Source: Mycobacterium sp. 852013-50091_SCH5140682 (GTDB lineage: Bacteria; Actinomycetota; Actinomycetes; Mycobacteriales; Mycobacteriaceae). From it: a DNA stretch of 64,000 bases. Shown piece by piece: positions 32,983-42,301 of this stretch. The translations under genes were made by a program, and so were the position numbers. Position 1 is the stretch's first letter; each line of letters begins with the position of its first letter. The notes under the pieces are model-generated. The model worked only from the letters and a program-made list of their open reading frames with translations, ran no database searches and was not told the DNA's origin. Location: positions 1-64,000 of the forward strand of contig NZ_LZTB01000080.1 in assembly GCF_001665685.1 (NCBI RefSeq). The letters are read 5' to 3'.

Positions 32983-34128
32983 ATGGCACACATGGCTGCC
33001 ATCAAACCGTTCCGCATCGACGTCCCCGATACCGATCTCGCCGACCTCAAGGATCGGCTGGCGCGGACCCGATGGCCCGAGGCCGAATGCGTGGACGACT
33101 GGAGCCAGGGCATACCCCTGAGCTACACGCGCGAACTCGCCGACTACTGGGCGAACACCTACGACTGGCGCACCCGCGAAGCCGGCCTCAACCGCTTCGA
33201 CCACTTCACCACCGAAATCGACGGCCTGGGCGTCCATTTCATCCATCAGCGATCGCCACACCAGGATGCGTTCCCGCTGCTGATCACGCACGGCTGGCCC
33301 GGCTCGATCGTGGAGTTCCACAAGGTGATCGAGCCGTTGACCGAAGCCGGGTTCCATGTGGTGTGCCCGTCGCTGCCCGGCTACGGCTTCTCCGACAAAC
33401 CGACGACGACCGGCTGGGGCGTCGCCAAGATCGCCGAAGCGTGGGACGAGCTGATGGTGCGGCTGGGGTATGACCGCTACGGCGCGCAGGGCGGCGACTG
33501 GGGTGCGGCGGTGACGACGCAGATCGGCCGCAATGTGGGGCACCGGAGCAGCTCCGGCGGCGACCTCAGCCACTGCATCGCCATCCACGTCAACATGCCG
33601 ATCGCGCAGCCGCCCGCCGAAGGCGTCGGTGAGATGACCGAAGATCTGCAGAAGGCGCTCGCCCGCATCGAGTACTACCGCAAGTGGGACTCGGGCTACA
33701 TGAAGCAGCAGTCCACCCGGCCGCAGACCCTCGGCTACGGTCTGACGGACTCTCCCGTCGGCCAGCTGGCCTGGATCGTGGAGAAATTCTGGTCGTGGAT
33801 GGACTGCGACGGGAACCCCGAGAACGTGGTGTCCAAAGACGAAATGCTCGACAACATCATGCTCTACTGGCTCACCGCGTCAGCAGCGTCGTCGGCCCGG
33901 CTGTACTGGGAAAGCCACGACACCTGGGGCGGCGGCGGATACGTGAGCGTGCCCACCGGTATCGCGTCCTTCCCCTTGGAGATCCTGCGGGCGCCGCGCG
34001 CCTGGTGCGAAACCGGCTACAACGTCACCCATTACACGACCATGCCGCGCGGCGGACACTTCGCGGCCTTCGAGCAACCGGAGTTGTTCGTCGAGGATGT
34101 GAAGGCCTTCTTCGCCACCGTGCGCTGA
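32983..34128 (+). CDS. Epoxide hydrolase (EHN domain plus alpha/beta hydrolase)
   Basis: 381 residues. The N-terminal EHN segment (FRIDVPDTDLADLKDRLART RWPE region) is typical of microsomal-type epoxide hydrolases. The oxyanion-hole HGWPGSIVEF lies near residue 103, the nucleophile Asp in AQGGDWGAAV near 170, and the base His in MPRGGHFAAFEQPE near 365. It opens an epoxide to a diol through an alkyl-enzyme ester. With the monooxygenase just upstream it could detoxify or degrade an oxidised aromatic or terpenoid. Start ATG 32983; ATG 32992 is possible. Confidence 0.9.
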   Translation: MAHMAAIKPFRIDVPDTDLADLKDRLARTRWPEAECVDDWSQGIPLSYTRELADYWANTYDWRTREAGLNRFDHFTTEIDGLGVHFIHQRSPHQDAFPLLITHGWPGSIVEFHKVIEPLTEAGFHVVCPSLPGYGFSDKPTTTGWGVAKIAEAWDELMVRLGYDRYGAQGGDWGAAVTTQIGRNVGHRSSSGGDLSHCIAIHVNMPIAQPPAEGVGEMTEDLQKALARIEYYRKWDSGYMKQQSTRPQTLGYGLTDSPVGQLAWIVEKFWSWMDCDGNPENVVSKDEMLDNIMLYWLTASAASSARLYWESHDTWGGGGYVSVPTGIASFPLEILRAPRAWCETGYNVTHYTTMPRGGHFAAFEQPELFVEDVKAFFATVR

Positions 34129-34137
34129 GTTTCCTTG

Positions 34138-34198
34138 CGCGAGCAGACATGGCGGTGCGCCAAATCCGGCGTGTCGCGTACCGCGGTGTCTGCTCGCG
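34138..34198. repeat. Dispersed palindromic repeat, copy B (best preserved)
   Basis: CGCGAGCAGACA (34138-34149) and TGTCTGCTCGCG (34187-34198) form a perfect 12-pair stem around an inner part with CCGGCGTGTCGCG. Related copies lie at 9739-9804 and 61680-61764. It occupies most of the gap after the epoxide hydrolase gene. Confidence 0.75.
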
Positions 34199-34235
34199 GG
34201 GAAACGGGACGGGCTAGCGTAACGGCCATGGATGA

Positions 34236-35072
34236 ACTTACGGAAAGCGCATCAAGTTCTATCCATTGGGACACGACGATGCGACCACCATATTCGTCGA
34301 CGCGGCTGATGTGGTGTACGACAACACCATTCCGTACGACCTCCGATTCTTCGAATTGCTCGACCGGTTCGTGCAACGCGAACCCTGGCTGCAGCGCGAC
34401 CGCGTGATGATCTCGATCCTCAAGTCGATCGGCATCGAGAAGGGGACGCCGTTCTCCCCCGACGCCGAACTCACCACGGTGCTGAACTCCGCCGCGGCCG
34501 CAGCACACGACTGGCTCGAAGCCAGCTATCCGCGGTTCTTCACCACACCGTATTTCGAAGGCACGCACTGGGCTGTGCCCGCCTCACCCGAGGTGGTGCG
34601 GGGCATGCAGACCGGATTCGCCGATGCCGACAGCTATCCCGTCGACGATCGCGGTCTGCTGTACTCCTTCATCTACTTCAGCGCCAAACACCTTGGCCAG
34701 GGCCAGTTCCACGTGATGACCATCGCCGACAAGGACGGCCGACCGCTCGACGGTGACCAGACCTACCGGCTACGGGTCCCTGCCGACCCGCCGGTGTCGC
34801 TCTACTGGTCGGCCACGGTGTACGACCGTGCCACACATGCGCTGATCCGGGACCTGCCGTACGCAAGCCGCTCGTCGCATCGACCCGATCTGATCACCAA
34901 TCCCGACGGCTCGGTCGACGTGTTCATCGGACCGTCCGCACAAGAGTGCAACGTGGCCAATTGGATTCCCACTGCACCCGGCGGCCGGTTCGAGGTGTTG
35001 TTCCGGCTGTACGGGCCGCAGCAGGCCCTGTTCGACAAGACCTGGCAGTTGCCCGACATCGAAAAGGCATGA
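34236..35072 (+). pseudogene. 5'-truncated DUF1254/DUF1214-type protein gene
   Basis: The reading frame is open from just after a TGA (34233-34235) to 35072 and shows the C-terminal two thirds of the DUF1254/DUF1214 family (FFELLDRFVQREPW, SIGIEKGTPFSPD, DGRPLDGDQTYRLRVP, LYWSATVYDRATHALI, DGSVDVFIGPSAQ). Family members are usually 400 or more residues long. Family-like sequence (GKRIKFYPLG) begins before any usable start codon; the first candidates are TTG 34266 and a GTG inside DVVYDN. A separate ATG at 34228 is in another frame. So the 5' part appears lost, possibly by an event involving the adjoining repeat. A short functional DUF1214 protein cannot be excluded. Confidence 0.6.
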
Positions 35073-35122
35073 CAGCAAACACGCCCGCCGATCAGCTGCC
35101 AGGATCTGTTATTACTGGCTAG

Positions 35123-36535
35123 GTGACGGTCGCAACCCGTTGGGGGAAAACCCTACTGACACGCGCGCTCACGGTCGGCATGCTGATGGTGATGACGGTG
35201 CTGCTGGGATCCCCGACTGTGCACGCCGACGGAGGCGGGTCGGACACCGACGTGCACATCGCGCAGTCGCTGGGCGGCCGTGAGCTGACGGTGGTGATTC
35301 GCCGGGTCGGCCCGGTGCTCGGCCCGCTGCAGGTGGACGTGGTCACCCACGCCGGTGATGCACCCGGAAGCCTGCAGCTCACAGCGACCACCGCGGGGGC
35401 CGCGGGCAGCTCCGGCCGCGTGCAGCTCGGCGCGCCGGGCATCTACACCACGACGCTCGACGTCGACCGGCCCGGACCGTGGGAACTTCTCGTCGACGAC
35501 GGGCACACCGTGGCCCGCATTCCGTTCTTGGTCCCCGTGCAGCTGACCCCGCCGTGGAAAAAGGCCAGTGATTACGGGTTCTTCGCCGCCGGGGTGCTGC
35601 TGATCGTCTCTCTCGGCGTGGCACTCCGGTCGCGGCGGGGCGCGGTCACGCTGATCCCGGCGACCGCGATGGTCGTCGCTCTGACCGTCGGCGTCACGGG
35701 TGCCGTGCTGTCGACGTCGTTCCCGCCCCCGCCGCAGCCCGGTCGTGACCTGGACCCCACCGTGGAGAACATCCGCGACCCCTATGCCCGCGTGGCGGCG
35801 AATTCCCTTACCCCCGTGGACTATTCGCGACCGCCGGTTAACTTGGCGCTGGCCATGCAGAGCCAGTCACTGGAGCTGCACCTCATCGATTCGGCGACCG
35901 GCCGTCCCGTCGACGACCTGCTCATCCACCACGGAGCACTGATCCACCTCATCGTCGTCTCCCCGTCGGGAGCGATGTCGCATCTGCATCCGGTGCGGGT
36001 GGCGGCAGGCCGCTATGAGGTGCAGTTCGATCCGGCCGAGCACGGCACGTATGCCGTCGCCGCGGAGATCGCCCGGCGGGGCGGCGGCGTCCAACTGCTG
36101 CGCGGCTCGGTTGCCGGCCGCGACCGGGGTCAGGCGCCGACGGCTCCCGGTCCGTCGCCGGCCCGGATCACGACCACGGTGTCCCCCGCCGGTACCCCGA
36201 GCACCGTCCGGGCGCGGTTCGGCGACACCGCGGACCTGCAGCCATGGCTCGGCATGACGGGCCACATGATGGTGGTCGGCCCGCTGGACACCAGCAGCCC
36301 CGATATCGGCAAACTCGCACTGACAGCACCGGTTTGGGCTCACGCCCACGCGATGGTTCCGCCCGCCCCTGGCGCAGCCGGCGGCCAGCCCGACGAATCA
36401 GTGGCCCGCTACGGACCGGAGATCGACTTCACCTACACCTTCGCCCTGCCGGGTCGATACAAGCTCTGGGTGCAGAGCGAACGCAACTACGCCATCCTCA
36501 CCGCACCGACCGAAGTCGAGGTCCCCGCAGCATGA
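35123..36535 (+). CDS. Exported histidine-rich membrane protein, possible metal handling
   Basis: 470 residues. Signal peptide at 1-35 (LTVGMLMVMTVLLGSPTVHA), an extracytoplasmic domain, two hydrophobic segments (about 150-165 and 175-195), then a long exterior C-terminal region. That region has histidine/methionine sets (SHLHPV, GMTGHMMVVG, WAHAHAMVPP) inside beta-rich YtkA/FixH-like domains. These are typical copper or other soft-metal ligands. It heads a four-gene operon whose members overlap by four bases or lie ten bases apart. I do not recognise a named family. Metal binding is inferred from the ligand pattern only. Confidence 0.8.
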   Translation: MTVATRWGKTLLTRALTVGMLMVMTVLLGSPTVHADGGGSDTDVHIAQSLGGRELTVVIRRVGPVLGPLQVDVVTHAGDAPGSLQLTATTAGAAGSSGRVQLGAPGIYTTTLDVDRPGPWELLVDDGHTVARIPFLVPVQLTPPWKKASDYGFFAAGVLLIVSLGVALRSRRGAVTLIPATAMVVALTVGVTGAVLSTSFPPPPQPGRDLDPTVENIRDPYARVAANSLTPVDYSRPPVNLALAMQSQSLELHLIDSATGRPVDDLLIHHGALIHLIVVSPSGAMSHLHPVRVAAGRYEVQFDPAEHGTYAVAAEIARRGGGVQLLRGSVAGRDRGQAPTAPGPSPARITTTVSPAGTPSTVRARFGDTADLQPWLGMTGHMMVVGPLDTSSPDIGKLALTAPVWAHAHAMVPPAPGAAGGQPDESVARYGPEIDFTYTFALPGRYKLWVQSERNYAILTAPTEVEVPAA

Positions 36536-36939
36536 GCCGTCAACGCCTCATCGTCATCGCCCTGATCGCCGGGGTCGCGGTGGCCGCCGGAATATGGCTG
36601 CTGTGGCCCAAACCCGCGCCACCGCTCGTCGCCGAGGCCACCGCGGGCCCGTATCTGGTGCGGATCACCGGCACGCCGCCGAAGGTCGGGGTCACCCCGT
36701 TGGTGGTCGAGATCACCGGCAGCGCAGGCGAATCACCGACGCCGGAATCGGTGACGTTCGAACCCGCGATGCCCCAGATGGGCCACGCCACAACGCCTGT
36801 GGTGGCCAAGCCCGACGGCACCGAGCACTACCGCGGCGACGTGAACCTCAGCATGCCCGGACAGTGGGAGATCACCGTGCGGATCTCCAATGGCAAAGAC
36901 CACTACGACGCGGTCCTCAACGTGACCACCACCGGATAG
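36532..36939 (+). CDS. FixH/YtkA-like membrane-anchored protein
   Basis: 135 residues. An N-terminal membrane anchor (LIVIALIAGVAVAAGIWLLW) is followed by a single extracytoplasmic beta-sandwich. FEPAMPQMGHATTP near residue 80 and the ending GQWEITVRISNG match the YtkA/FixH-like domain, where the Met/His set MPQMGH is the usual core. Such domains occur next to copper export and cytochrome oxidase assembly genes. The start overlaps the upstream stop (ATGA). Its role is likely shared with the histidine-rich protein before it. Confidence 0.82.
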   Translation: MSRQRLIVIALIAGVAVAAGIWLLWPKPAPPLVAEATAGPYLVRITGTPPKVGVTPLVVEITGSAGESPTPESVTFEPAMPQMGHATTPVVAKPDGTEHYRGDVNLSMPGQWEITVRISNGKDHYDAVLNVTTTG

Positions 36940-36948
36940 GAAACGCCC

Positions 36949-38031
36949 ATGACCAAAACGGATTCAGCGGGACGGCTCGCCGCGTTCGTGATGCTGGCCG
37001 GAACCCTGATCTCCCTGAGCGGGCTCACTTGGGACATCGGGTGGCACGGCGACGTCGGACCGGACAGCTTCTTCACCCTGCCCCACCTCTTCGTCTACTC
37101 CGGCGGCGCCATCGCCGGACTGACCAGCCTGACCATGGTGCTGCGCGCCACCTCCGCACAGCGCAACGGCCAGGCTCCCGATCCAACGGTCGGTGGCCGG
37201 GCCGTCAAGGTGCTCGGTGTGTTTGCCGCCCCGATCGGCTATCTCGTCGGCGGCATCGCGGCGGCATCGTTCCTGCTGTACGGCCTGTGGGACGAATGGT
37301 GGCACGGCCTCTACGGATTCGACGTCACCATTGCCTCGCCACCGCACCAGGGCTGGCTGACCTCGATCTGTGTCACGATGATCGGCACTGCCATCGTGTT
37401 CGCGGCGGCTCGAGAACATCGTTGGGGGCGTTGGGGTTTCATGACTGCCCTGGCGGCGTTCGGATCGTATGCGTCGATCACCAGTACCGCGCTGGCCGAT
37501 GTCAACATGGGCAGCAGCATCGACTGGTTCGTCGTCACCTGGGTGGCCATCCCCGTCGTCTGCGTGCTGCTCGGCTCACAGGTGCTGCCGCGTGGCGGGG
37601 CGCTGGGCACCGGTGTGCTCACGCTGGCGGTCAACCTGGCGACATGGTCGTTCGCGCAGTGGGCGGTCGGTTGGTATGCGGGTGTTCAGCACCTCGCGCT
37701 GCGTGACTACGTCGAGTTGGGCTTCCCGATCGAGCGGGTGCTGATCCCGGCGGCGGTTCTGGTGTTCAGCATCCTCGTGGAACTGCTGCTGCACTGGAAG
37801 GGTTCCAGCGCATGGCTATTGGCCGGCTGCGGCGCAGTCGGCGCGGCGGCCATCACCTGGTGGCTCGAATCGGGCATGCGGCATGCGCCCGGCGACAACG
37901 TCGTATTCACCTGTGCCGCTTCGGCTGTCATCGCCGCGATCCTGGGTGCCGCGACGCTGCGGCTCGGGCGAGCACTGCGTGCGGCCGACACCGCGCCCGC
38001 CGCACGCGACGATGCGGTGGTCACGGCGTGA
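36949..38031 (+). CDS. Polytopic membrane protein of unknown function
   Basis: 360 residues with about nine hydrophobic segments spread over the whole length. Histidines and acidic residues lie in or near the membrane (LTWDIGWHGDVGPDSFF, TLPHLFVYSGG, DEWWHGLYGFDV, SPPHQGW), a pattern fitting metal or proton pathways. I know no family name. TAGGAAA before the ATG gives a ribosome site; the stop overlaps the next GTG (GTGA). Its place between the FixH-like gene and the last exported protein gene suggests it is the transport or enzyme core of this operon. Confidence 0.75.
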   Translation: MTKTDSAGRLAAFVMLAGTLISLSGLTWDIGWHGDVGPDSFFTLPHLFVYSGGAIAGLTSLTMVLRATSAQRNGQAPDPTVGGRAVKVLGVFAAPIGYLVGGIAAASFLLYGLWDEWWHGLYGFDVTIASPPHQGWLTSICVTMIGTAIVFAAAREHRWGRWGFMTALAAFGSYASITSTALADVNMGSSIDWFVVTWVAIPVVCVLLGSQVLPRGGALGTGVLTLAVNLATWSFAQWAVGWYAGVQHLALRDYVELGFPIERVLIPAAVLVFSILVELLLHWKGSSAWLLAGCGAVGAAAITWWLESGMRHAPGDNVVFTCAASAVIAAILGAATLRLGRALRAADTAPAARDDAVVTA

Positions 38032-38558
38032 AGGCGCGCAAAGTCGCCGCCGTGCTCGGCGCCGTGGTCGCCCTGTGGTTCGGAGCCGCACCGACCGCAG
38101 CCGCCAATCCCCTTGACTACGTAGTGCATTCCGAGCACGTCCAGGTCGGGCCGTATCCCGTGACGGTCGGCTTCACTGTCTGGCCGCTGCGGGCCATGCA
38201 ATCGCTGGATTTCACCTTCGAACCCGACGGCGGTATCGCCGGCAAATCGGGCACGCTCACCGAGATCGCGCCCGATGGCCGGGAAGAAACCGACCGGCTG
38301 GGCCGTCATCCGCGCAACCGCGACGTGTGGGGCCTCGACGTGCGGTCGCTGGACTCGTCGGGAACCTGGACGCTGCGATTCACCATTGACGGCCCGCAAG
38401 GCCAGGGCACCGGGGAGCTGACCGTCGACGTGCTCAAACAACCAGGCCCACCGCTGCCGCTGAGCTGGGCGATCGGGCTGATCCCGCTGACGCTCACCGT
38501 GGTGTTCTTCGGCGTGGTGTGGCTGCGCACCGGCTCAGATCGCCGAGTGACCAGTTGA
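38028..38558 (+). CDS. Exported protein with C-terminal membrane anchor, CopC/FixH-like in plan
   Basis: 176 residues. Signal peptide (VAAVLGAVVALWFGAAPTAAA) ending near residue 27, an exterior beta-rich domain (about 28-140) with early histidines (YVVHSEHVQVGPYPV), and one membrane segment at the end (LSWAIGLIPLTLTVVFFGVVWL). The plan is like CopC or YcnI-type copper-binding proteins, but the key His ligand set cannot be matched with certainty. Last gene of the four-gene operon; a hairpin of the ACTGGCCA family covers its stop codon. Confidence 0.78.
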   Translation: MKARKVAAVLGAVVALWFGAAPTAAANPLDYVVHSEHVQVGPYPVTVGFTVWPLRAMQSLDFTFEPDGGIAGKSGTLTEIAPDGREETDRLGRHPRNRDVWGLDVRSLDSSGTWTLRFTIDGPQGQGTGELTVDVLKQPGPPLPLSWAIGLIPLTLTVVFFGVVWLRTGSDRRVTS

Positions 38559-38600
38559 CGCACGCATTTCCGGCGGCGGGGGGACATAACTGGCCACTCG
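38544..38600. repeat. Imperfect stem-loop covering a stop codon, related to the hairpin at 26920
   Basis: CGAGTGACCAGTT (38544-38556) pairs with AACTGGCCACTCG (38588-38600) with one mismatch, loop 31 bases. The ACCAGTT/AACTGGCCA core is shared with the long stem at 26920-26980. It sits between convergent genes (exported protein, ABC exporter), a good position for a terminator. Confidence 0.6.
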
Positions 38601-38610
38601 CGCCGAAGCG

Positions 38611-40440
38611 TCAGGCCAGCGAGTCCACCCAGGCCCGATGCAGCTTGGCGTAATGGCCGTCGCGGCCGATGAGCCCGGCAGGCGGACCGTCCTCGACGAC
38701 GCGGCCGTGTTCGAGCACCAGCACGCGGTCGGCGATCTGCACCGTCGAGAGCCGGTGGGCGATCACCAGCGCGGTGCGATCGGCGAGCACGGTCTCCAAC
38801 GCGCGCTGCACCATTCGCTCGCTGGGCACGTCCAGTGACGATGTGGCCTCGTCGAGGATCAGCACGGCGGGGTCGGCCAGGAACGCGCGGGCGAACGCCA
38901 CGAGTTGGCGTTGTCCCGCCGAGAGCCTGCCGCCGCGCTTGGCGACGTCGGTGTCGTAGCCGTCGGGCAACGTGTCGATGAACCGGTCCGCACCGACCGC
39001 TTTGGCGGCCGCCCGGACTTCGTCGTCGGTGGCGTCGGGGCGGCCGAACCGGATGTTGTCGGCCACCGTGCCCTCGAACATGAAGTTCTCCTGGGTGACC
39101 ATCACGATGTGCCTGCGCAGCTCGGATTGCGAGAGGTCACGCAGGTCCACACCGTCGAGCGTCACCGCACCCGAGGTCGGATCGTAAAACCGGGCGATGA
39201 GCTTCGCGATGGTGGTCTTGCCCGCCCCGGTCGTGCCCACCAACGCCACCGTCTGCCCGGCAGGCACCCGCAGCTCAAGCCCGGGCAGCACCGTACGACC
39301 CGGCGCGTAGCCGAACGCCACGTCGTGGAACTCGATGTCGCCCTTGACGTTCGACAGTTTCGCCGGCCGTCGTGGGTCGGCGATGCCAGGACGCTCGGCC
39401 AGCACGCCTGCCAGCTTCTCCAGCGCCGACGACGCCGACTGGAAGGTGTTGAAGAACTGCGAGATCTCCTGCATCGGCTCGAAGAACATCCGCAGGTACA
39501 GCAGGAACGCGGCGAGGGTGCCGACCGTCATCTGCCCGTGCAGCACCCGGTAACCGCCGTAGAGCAGCACCACACCCGTGGTGATGTTGCCGACGAGTTT
39601 GACGCCCGGCATGAAGACGGCCAGCAGCTTGAACGTCTTCTCGTTGATCGCGCGATAGCCGTCGGCGATGTCGGAGAAGATCTCCTGGTTGCGCGGCTCA
39701 CGGCGGTAGGCCTGCACGGCCTTGATGCCCGTCATGGTCTCCACGAACTGCACGATCACCAGGGCGGCGCTCTCCCGCACCACCCGATAGGTCTTGGCCG
39801 ACTCATTGCGGAACCACCACACCAGCGCCACCAGGATCGGGAAGGCCGCCAAGCACATCAGGCCGAGCCGCCAGTCCAGCGCCACCAGCAGCACCGCCGT
39901 GCCGAACAGCGTCAACACCGCGGTGATCAGGCTGTCGAAACCGGTCTCCAGCATGTCCTGGATGGCCTCGACGTCGTTGGTCGAGCGGCTGACCACGCGG
40001 CCCGACGTGTAACGGTCGTGGAAGGCGACGTCGAGACGCTGGAAATGCCGGAACACGCGGCGACGCAGTTCCAGCAGCACCCTCTGCCCGATCCGGCCTG
40101 AGCGGCGGAGGAAGAACATCCGGCTGACCGCCTGCACCACCACGACCACACACAGCGTGCCGACGATGACCATCAGCTCGCGGGCCGGGCCGCCGGCGAC
40201 GATGGGCGGTATGCCGCGGTCGATACCGCGTTGCACGAGCAGTGGAACAGCCAACCGCGCAACGTTTTCCACCACGACGACCAGCGCCAGCACGGCAACG
40301 GTCCACCGGTACGGACGCAACAACGAGCCGAGCAGTGCCCGCGCCTCGCGACGTCGCGGCACGCTCTCGTCGATGGGCAGATCGTCGTCGGCGTCGTCCT
40401 TGACGCGCCCACGCCAGCTTTCGGTCTCGACCGCGGTCAT
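38611..40440 (-). CDS. ABC exporter half-transporter (membrane domain plus ATPase)
   Basis: 609 residues. Six membrane segments in residues about 35-320 and an ATPase domain from 360 on. Walker A GTTGAGKTTIA is near 396, the signature LSAGQRQLVAFARA near 500 (LSAGQ in place of LSGGQ), and Walker B VLILDEATSSLD near 525. It overlaps the gene of the partner half-transporter by four bases, so the two probably form a heterodimeric multidrug/lipid exporter. Three such genes followed by prrAB agree with what I recall of M. smegmatis. Substrate unknown. Confidence 0.92.
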   Translation of the reverse strand: MTAVETESWRGRVKDDADDDLPIDESVPRRREARALLGSLLRPYRWTVAVLALVVVVENVARLAVPLLVQRGIDRGIPPIVAGGPARELMVIVGTLCVVVVVQAVSRMFFLRRSGRIGQRVLLELRRRVFRHFQRLDVAFHDRYTSGRVVSRSTNDVEAIQDMLETGFDSLITAVLTLFGTAVLLVALDWRLGLMCLAAFPILVALVWWFRNESAKTYRVVRESAALVIVQFVETMTGIKAVQAYRREPRNQEIFSDIADGYRAINEKTFKLLAVFMPGVKLVGNITTGVVLLYGGYRVLHGQMTVGTLAAFLLYLRMFFEPMQEISQFFNTFQSASSALEKLAGVLAERPGIADPRRPAKLSNVKGDIEFHDVAFGYAPGRTVLPGLELRVPAGQTVALVGTTGAGKTTIAKLIARFYDPTSGAVTLDGVDLRDLSQSELRRHIVMVTQENFMFEGTVADNIRFGRPDATDDEVRAAAKAVGADRFIDTLPDGYDTDVAKRGGRLSAGQRQLVAFARAFLADPAVLILDEATSSLDVPSERMVQRALETVLADRTALVIAHRLSTVQIADRVLVLEHGRVVEDGPPAGLIGRDGHYAKLHRAWVDSLA

Positions 40441-42263
40441 CGGTTGCCACCTCCGATCGTCGCGGGCTCGTCATCGGCGGCCAGCAGATAGCGGTACTGC
40501 GGCACCGCGGCGAGCAGTTCGGCATGGGTGCCGACGTGCGTGATGGTTGCCCCAGAAGGACCAACCCTGTCCAGTAGCGCGACCTTGTCCGCCAGCAACA
40601 CCGTCGACGCGCGGTGGGCGACCACGATGCCGGTGACGTCGCGCAGGATGCGGCCGAGCGCCTCGGTCACGGCGGCCTCGGTGTGCACGTCGAGCGCCGA
40701 CAGGGTGTCGTCGAGCACCAGGATCTTCGGGCCTGCCAGGATCGCGCGGGCCAGCGAAAGCCGTTGCCGCTGACCACCGGACAGGCTCATGCCCTGCTCA
40801 CCGATGCGGGTGTCGAGTCCGAACGGCAGGTCGTAGACGAACTGTGCGGCCGCGACGTCGATGGCCCGCGCGAGCTCCTCGTCCGTCGCGCCCGGGCGCC
40901 CCAGCCGCAGGTTCTCGGCCACCGACATCGAGAACAGTGTCGGATCCTCGAACGCGGTGGCCACGGTCGCGCGCAGCGCGGGCAGGCTCAGGTCCCGGAT
41001 GTCCTTGCCGTCGATGAGGATCTGCCCCTCGGTGACGTCGTAGAGCCGCGAGAACAACGCGGCCAGCACCGATTTGCCCGAACCCGTCGACCCGACCAGC
41101 GCCACCGTCTCACCCGGCTCGACCGTCAGGTCGATGTGCCGCAGCACCCACGCATCGCTGTCGGGGAACCGGAAACCGACGTCCCGCAGTTCGAGCCGGC
41201 CACCGTGCGGTGCCACGTCATGCGGACCGTCGGTGATCTCGCGCGGTGCATCGAAGATCTCGGCGATGCGGTTGGCCGCGGTGAACGATTCCTGGGTCAT
41301 GGACAGCAGGAAGCCCAGCGACGCGATGGGCCACACCAGCGACAGCATCATCGTGATGAACGCGACCAGTGTGCCCATGGTGACGTAGCCGTGGCCCGCG
41401 GCATACGCACCGAGACCGAGCACGACGATGAGCGTCAGGTTCGGGATGACCTCGAGCAGAGTCCAGAAGTTCGCCGACACCGTGACCCGGTCGACCTGGG
41501 TGTCGTGCAGCCGGGTGGCCTGCTCATCGAACCGGTCGTACGTGTAGTCCTCACGGCCGAACGACTTCACCACGCGCATGCCCAACGCGGACTCTTCGAC
41601 ATGCGTTGCGACATGGCCGGTCTGGTCCTGAGCCAGCCGCGACAACCGGGTGTACTCGCGTTCGAAATGCAGCACGGTGGCCGCGATCGGCACGATCGAC
41701 ACCACCACCACGACCCCGAGGGGCCAGTACATGGCCAACAGGATCGAGGTCACCACGACGATCTGCAGCGCGTTGAGGATCAGGAACACCAGGCCGAACG
41801 ACAGGAACCGCCGGATCGTGGACAGATCGTTCATCACCCGCGACAACAGCTGCCCCGACTGCCAGCGACCGTGGAAACTCATCGGGAGCACCTGCAGCCG
41901 CGCGTAGAGATCCTTGCGAATATCGGCTTCGACACCCATGGTGGCGCGCGCCACCAGCCAGCGGCGGATGAACCACAACACGGCCTCGGAGATGCCGACG
42001 CCCATCGCGGCCGCGCCGAGCAGCCACAGACCGTGCTGATCCTGGTGGCGCACCGGACCGTCGATCACGGCCTTGGTCATCAGCGGAATCGCGACCGTGG
42101 CACCCAGGCTGACCACCGCGACCACGAGCATCCAGACCCAGCGCGTGCGGTACGGAAGCAGATACGGCAGCAGCCGCCACAGATCCGAGCTGCCACGAAC
42201 TCGCGCCCGTCGCGGAGCGATCGCGGGCGCGGATCGAAGAGCATCTGTCGCGGATTCAGTCAC
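40437..42263 (-). CDS. ABC exporter half-transporter, heterodimer partner
   Basis: 608 residues with six membrane segments (about 35-325) and a C-terminal ATPase: Walker A GSTGSGKSVLA, signature LSGGQRQRLSLARA, and Walker B ILVLDDTLSALD, where the catalytic Glu after the Walker B Asp is replaced by Asp (DD instead of DE). That makes one nucleotide site degenerate, which is usual in one half of heterodimeric exporters such as BmrCD or TM287/288. The 3' end overlaps the next half-transporter gene. It supports the pairing of these two genes. Confidence 0.92.
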   Translation of the reverse strand: MTESATDALRSAPAIAPRRARVRGSSDLWRLLPYLLPYRTRWVWMLVVAVVSLGATVAIPLMTKAVIDGPVRHQDQHGLWLLGAAAMGVGISEAVLWFIRRWLVARATMGVEADIRKDLYARLQVLPMSFHGRWQSGQLLSRVMNDLSTIRRFLSFGLVFLILNALQIVVVTSILLAMYWPLGVVVVVSIVPIAATVLHFEREYTRLSRLAQDQTGHVATHVEESALGMRVVKSFGREDYTYDRFDEQATRLHDTQVDRVTVSANFWTLLEVIPNLTLIVVLGLGAYAAGHGYVTMGTLVAFITMMLSLVWPIASLGFLLSMTQESFTAANRIAEIFDAPREITDGPHDVAPHGGRLELRDVGFRFPDSDAWVLRHIDLTVEPGETVALVGSTGSGKSVLAALFSRLYDVTEGQILIDGKDIRDLSLPALRATVATAFEDPTLFSMSVAENLRLGRPGATDEELARAIDVAAAQFVYDLPFGLDTRIGEQGMSLSGGQRQRLSLARAILAGPKILVLDDTLSALDVHTEAAVTEALGRILRDVTGIVVAHRASTVLLADKVALLDRVGPSGATITHVGTHAELLAAVPQYRYLLAADDEPATIGGGNR

Positions 42264-42301
42264 CAGACCCTAATTTTCCCATCTGTTGCAATCGATTTAC
42301 C

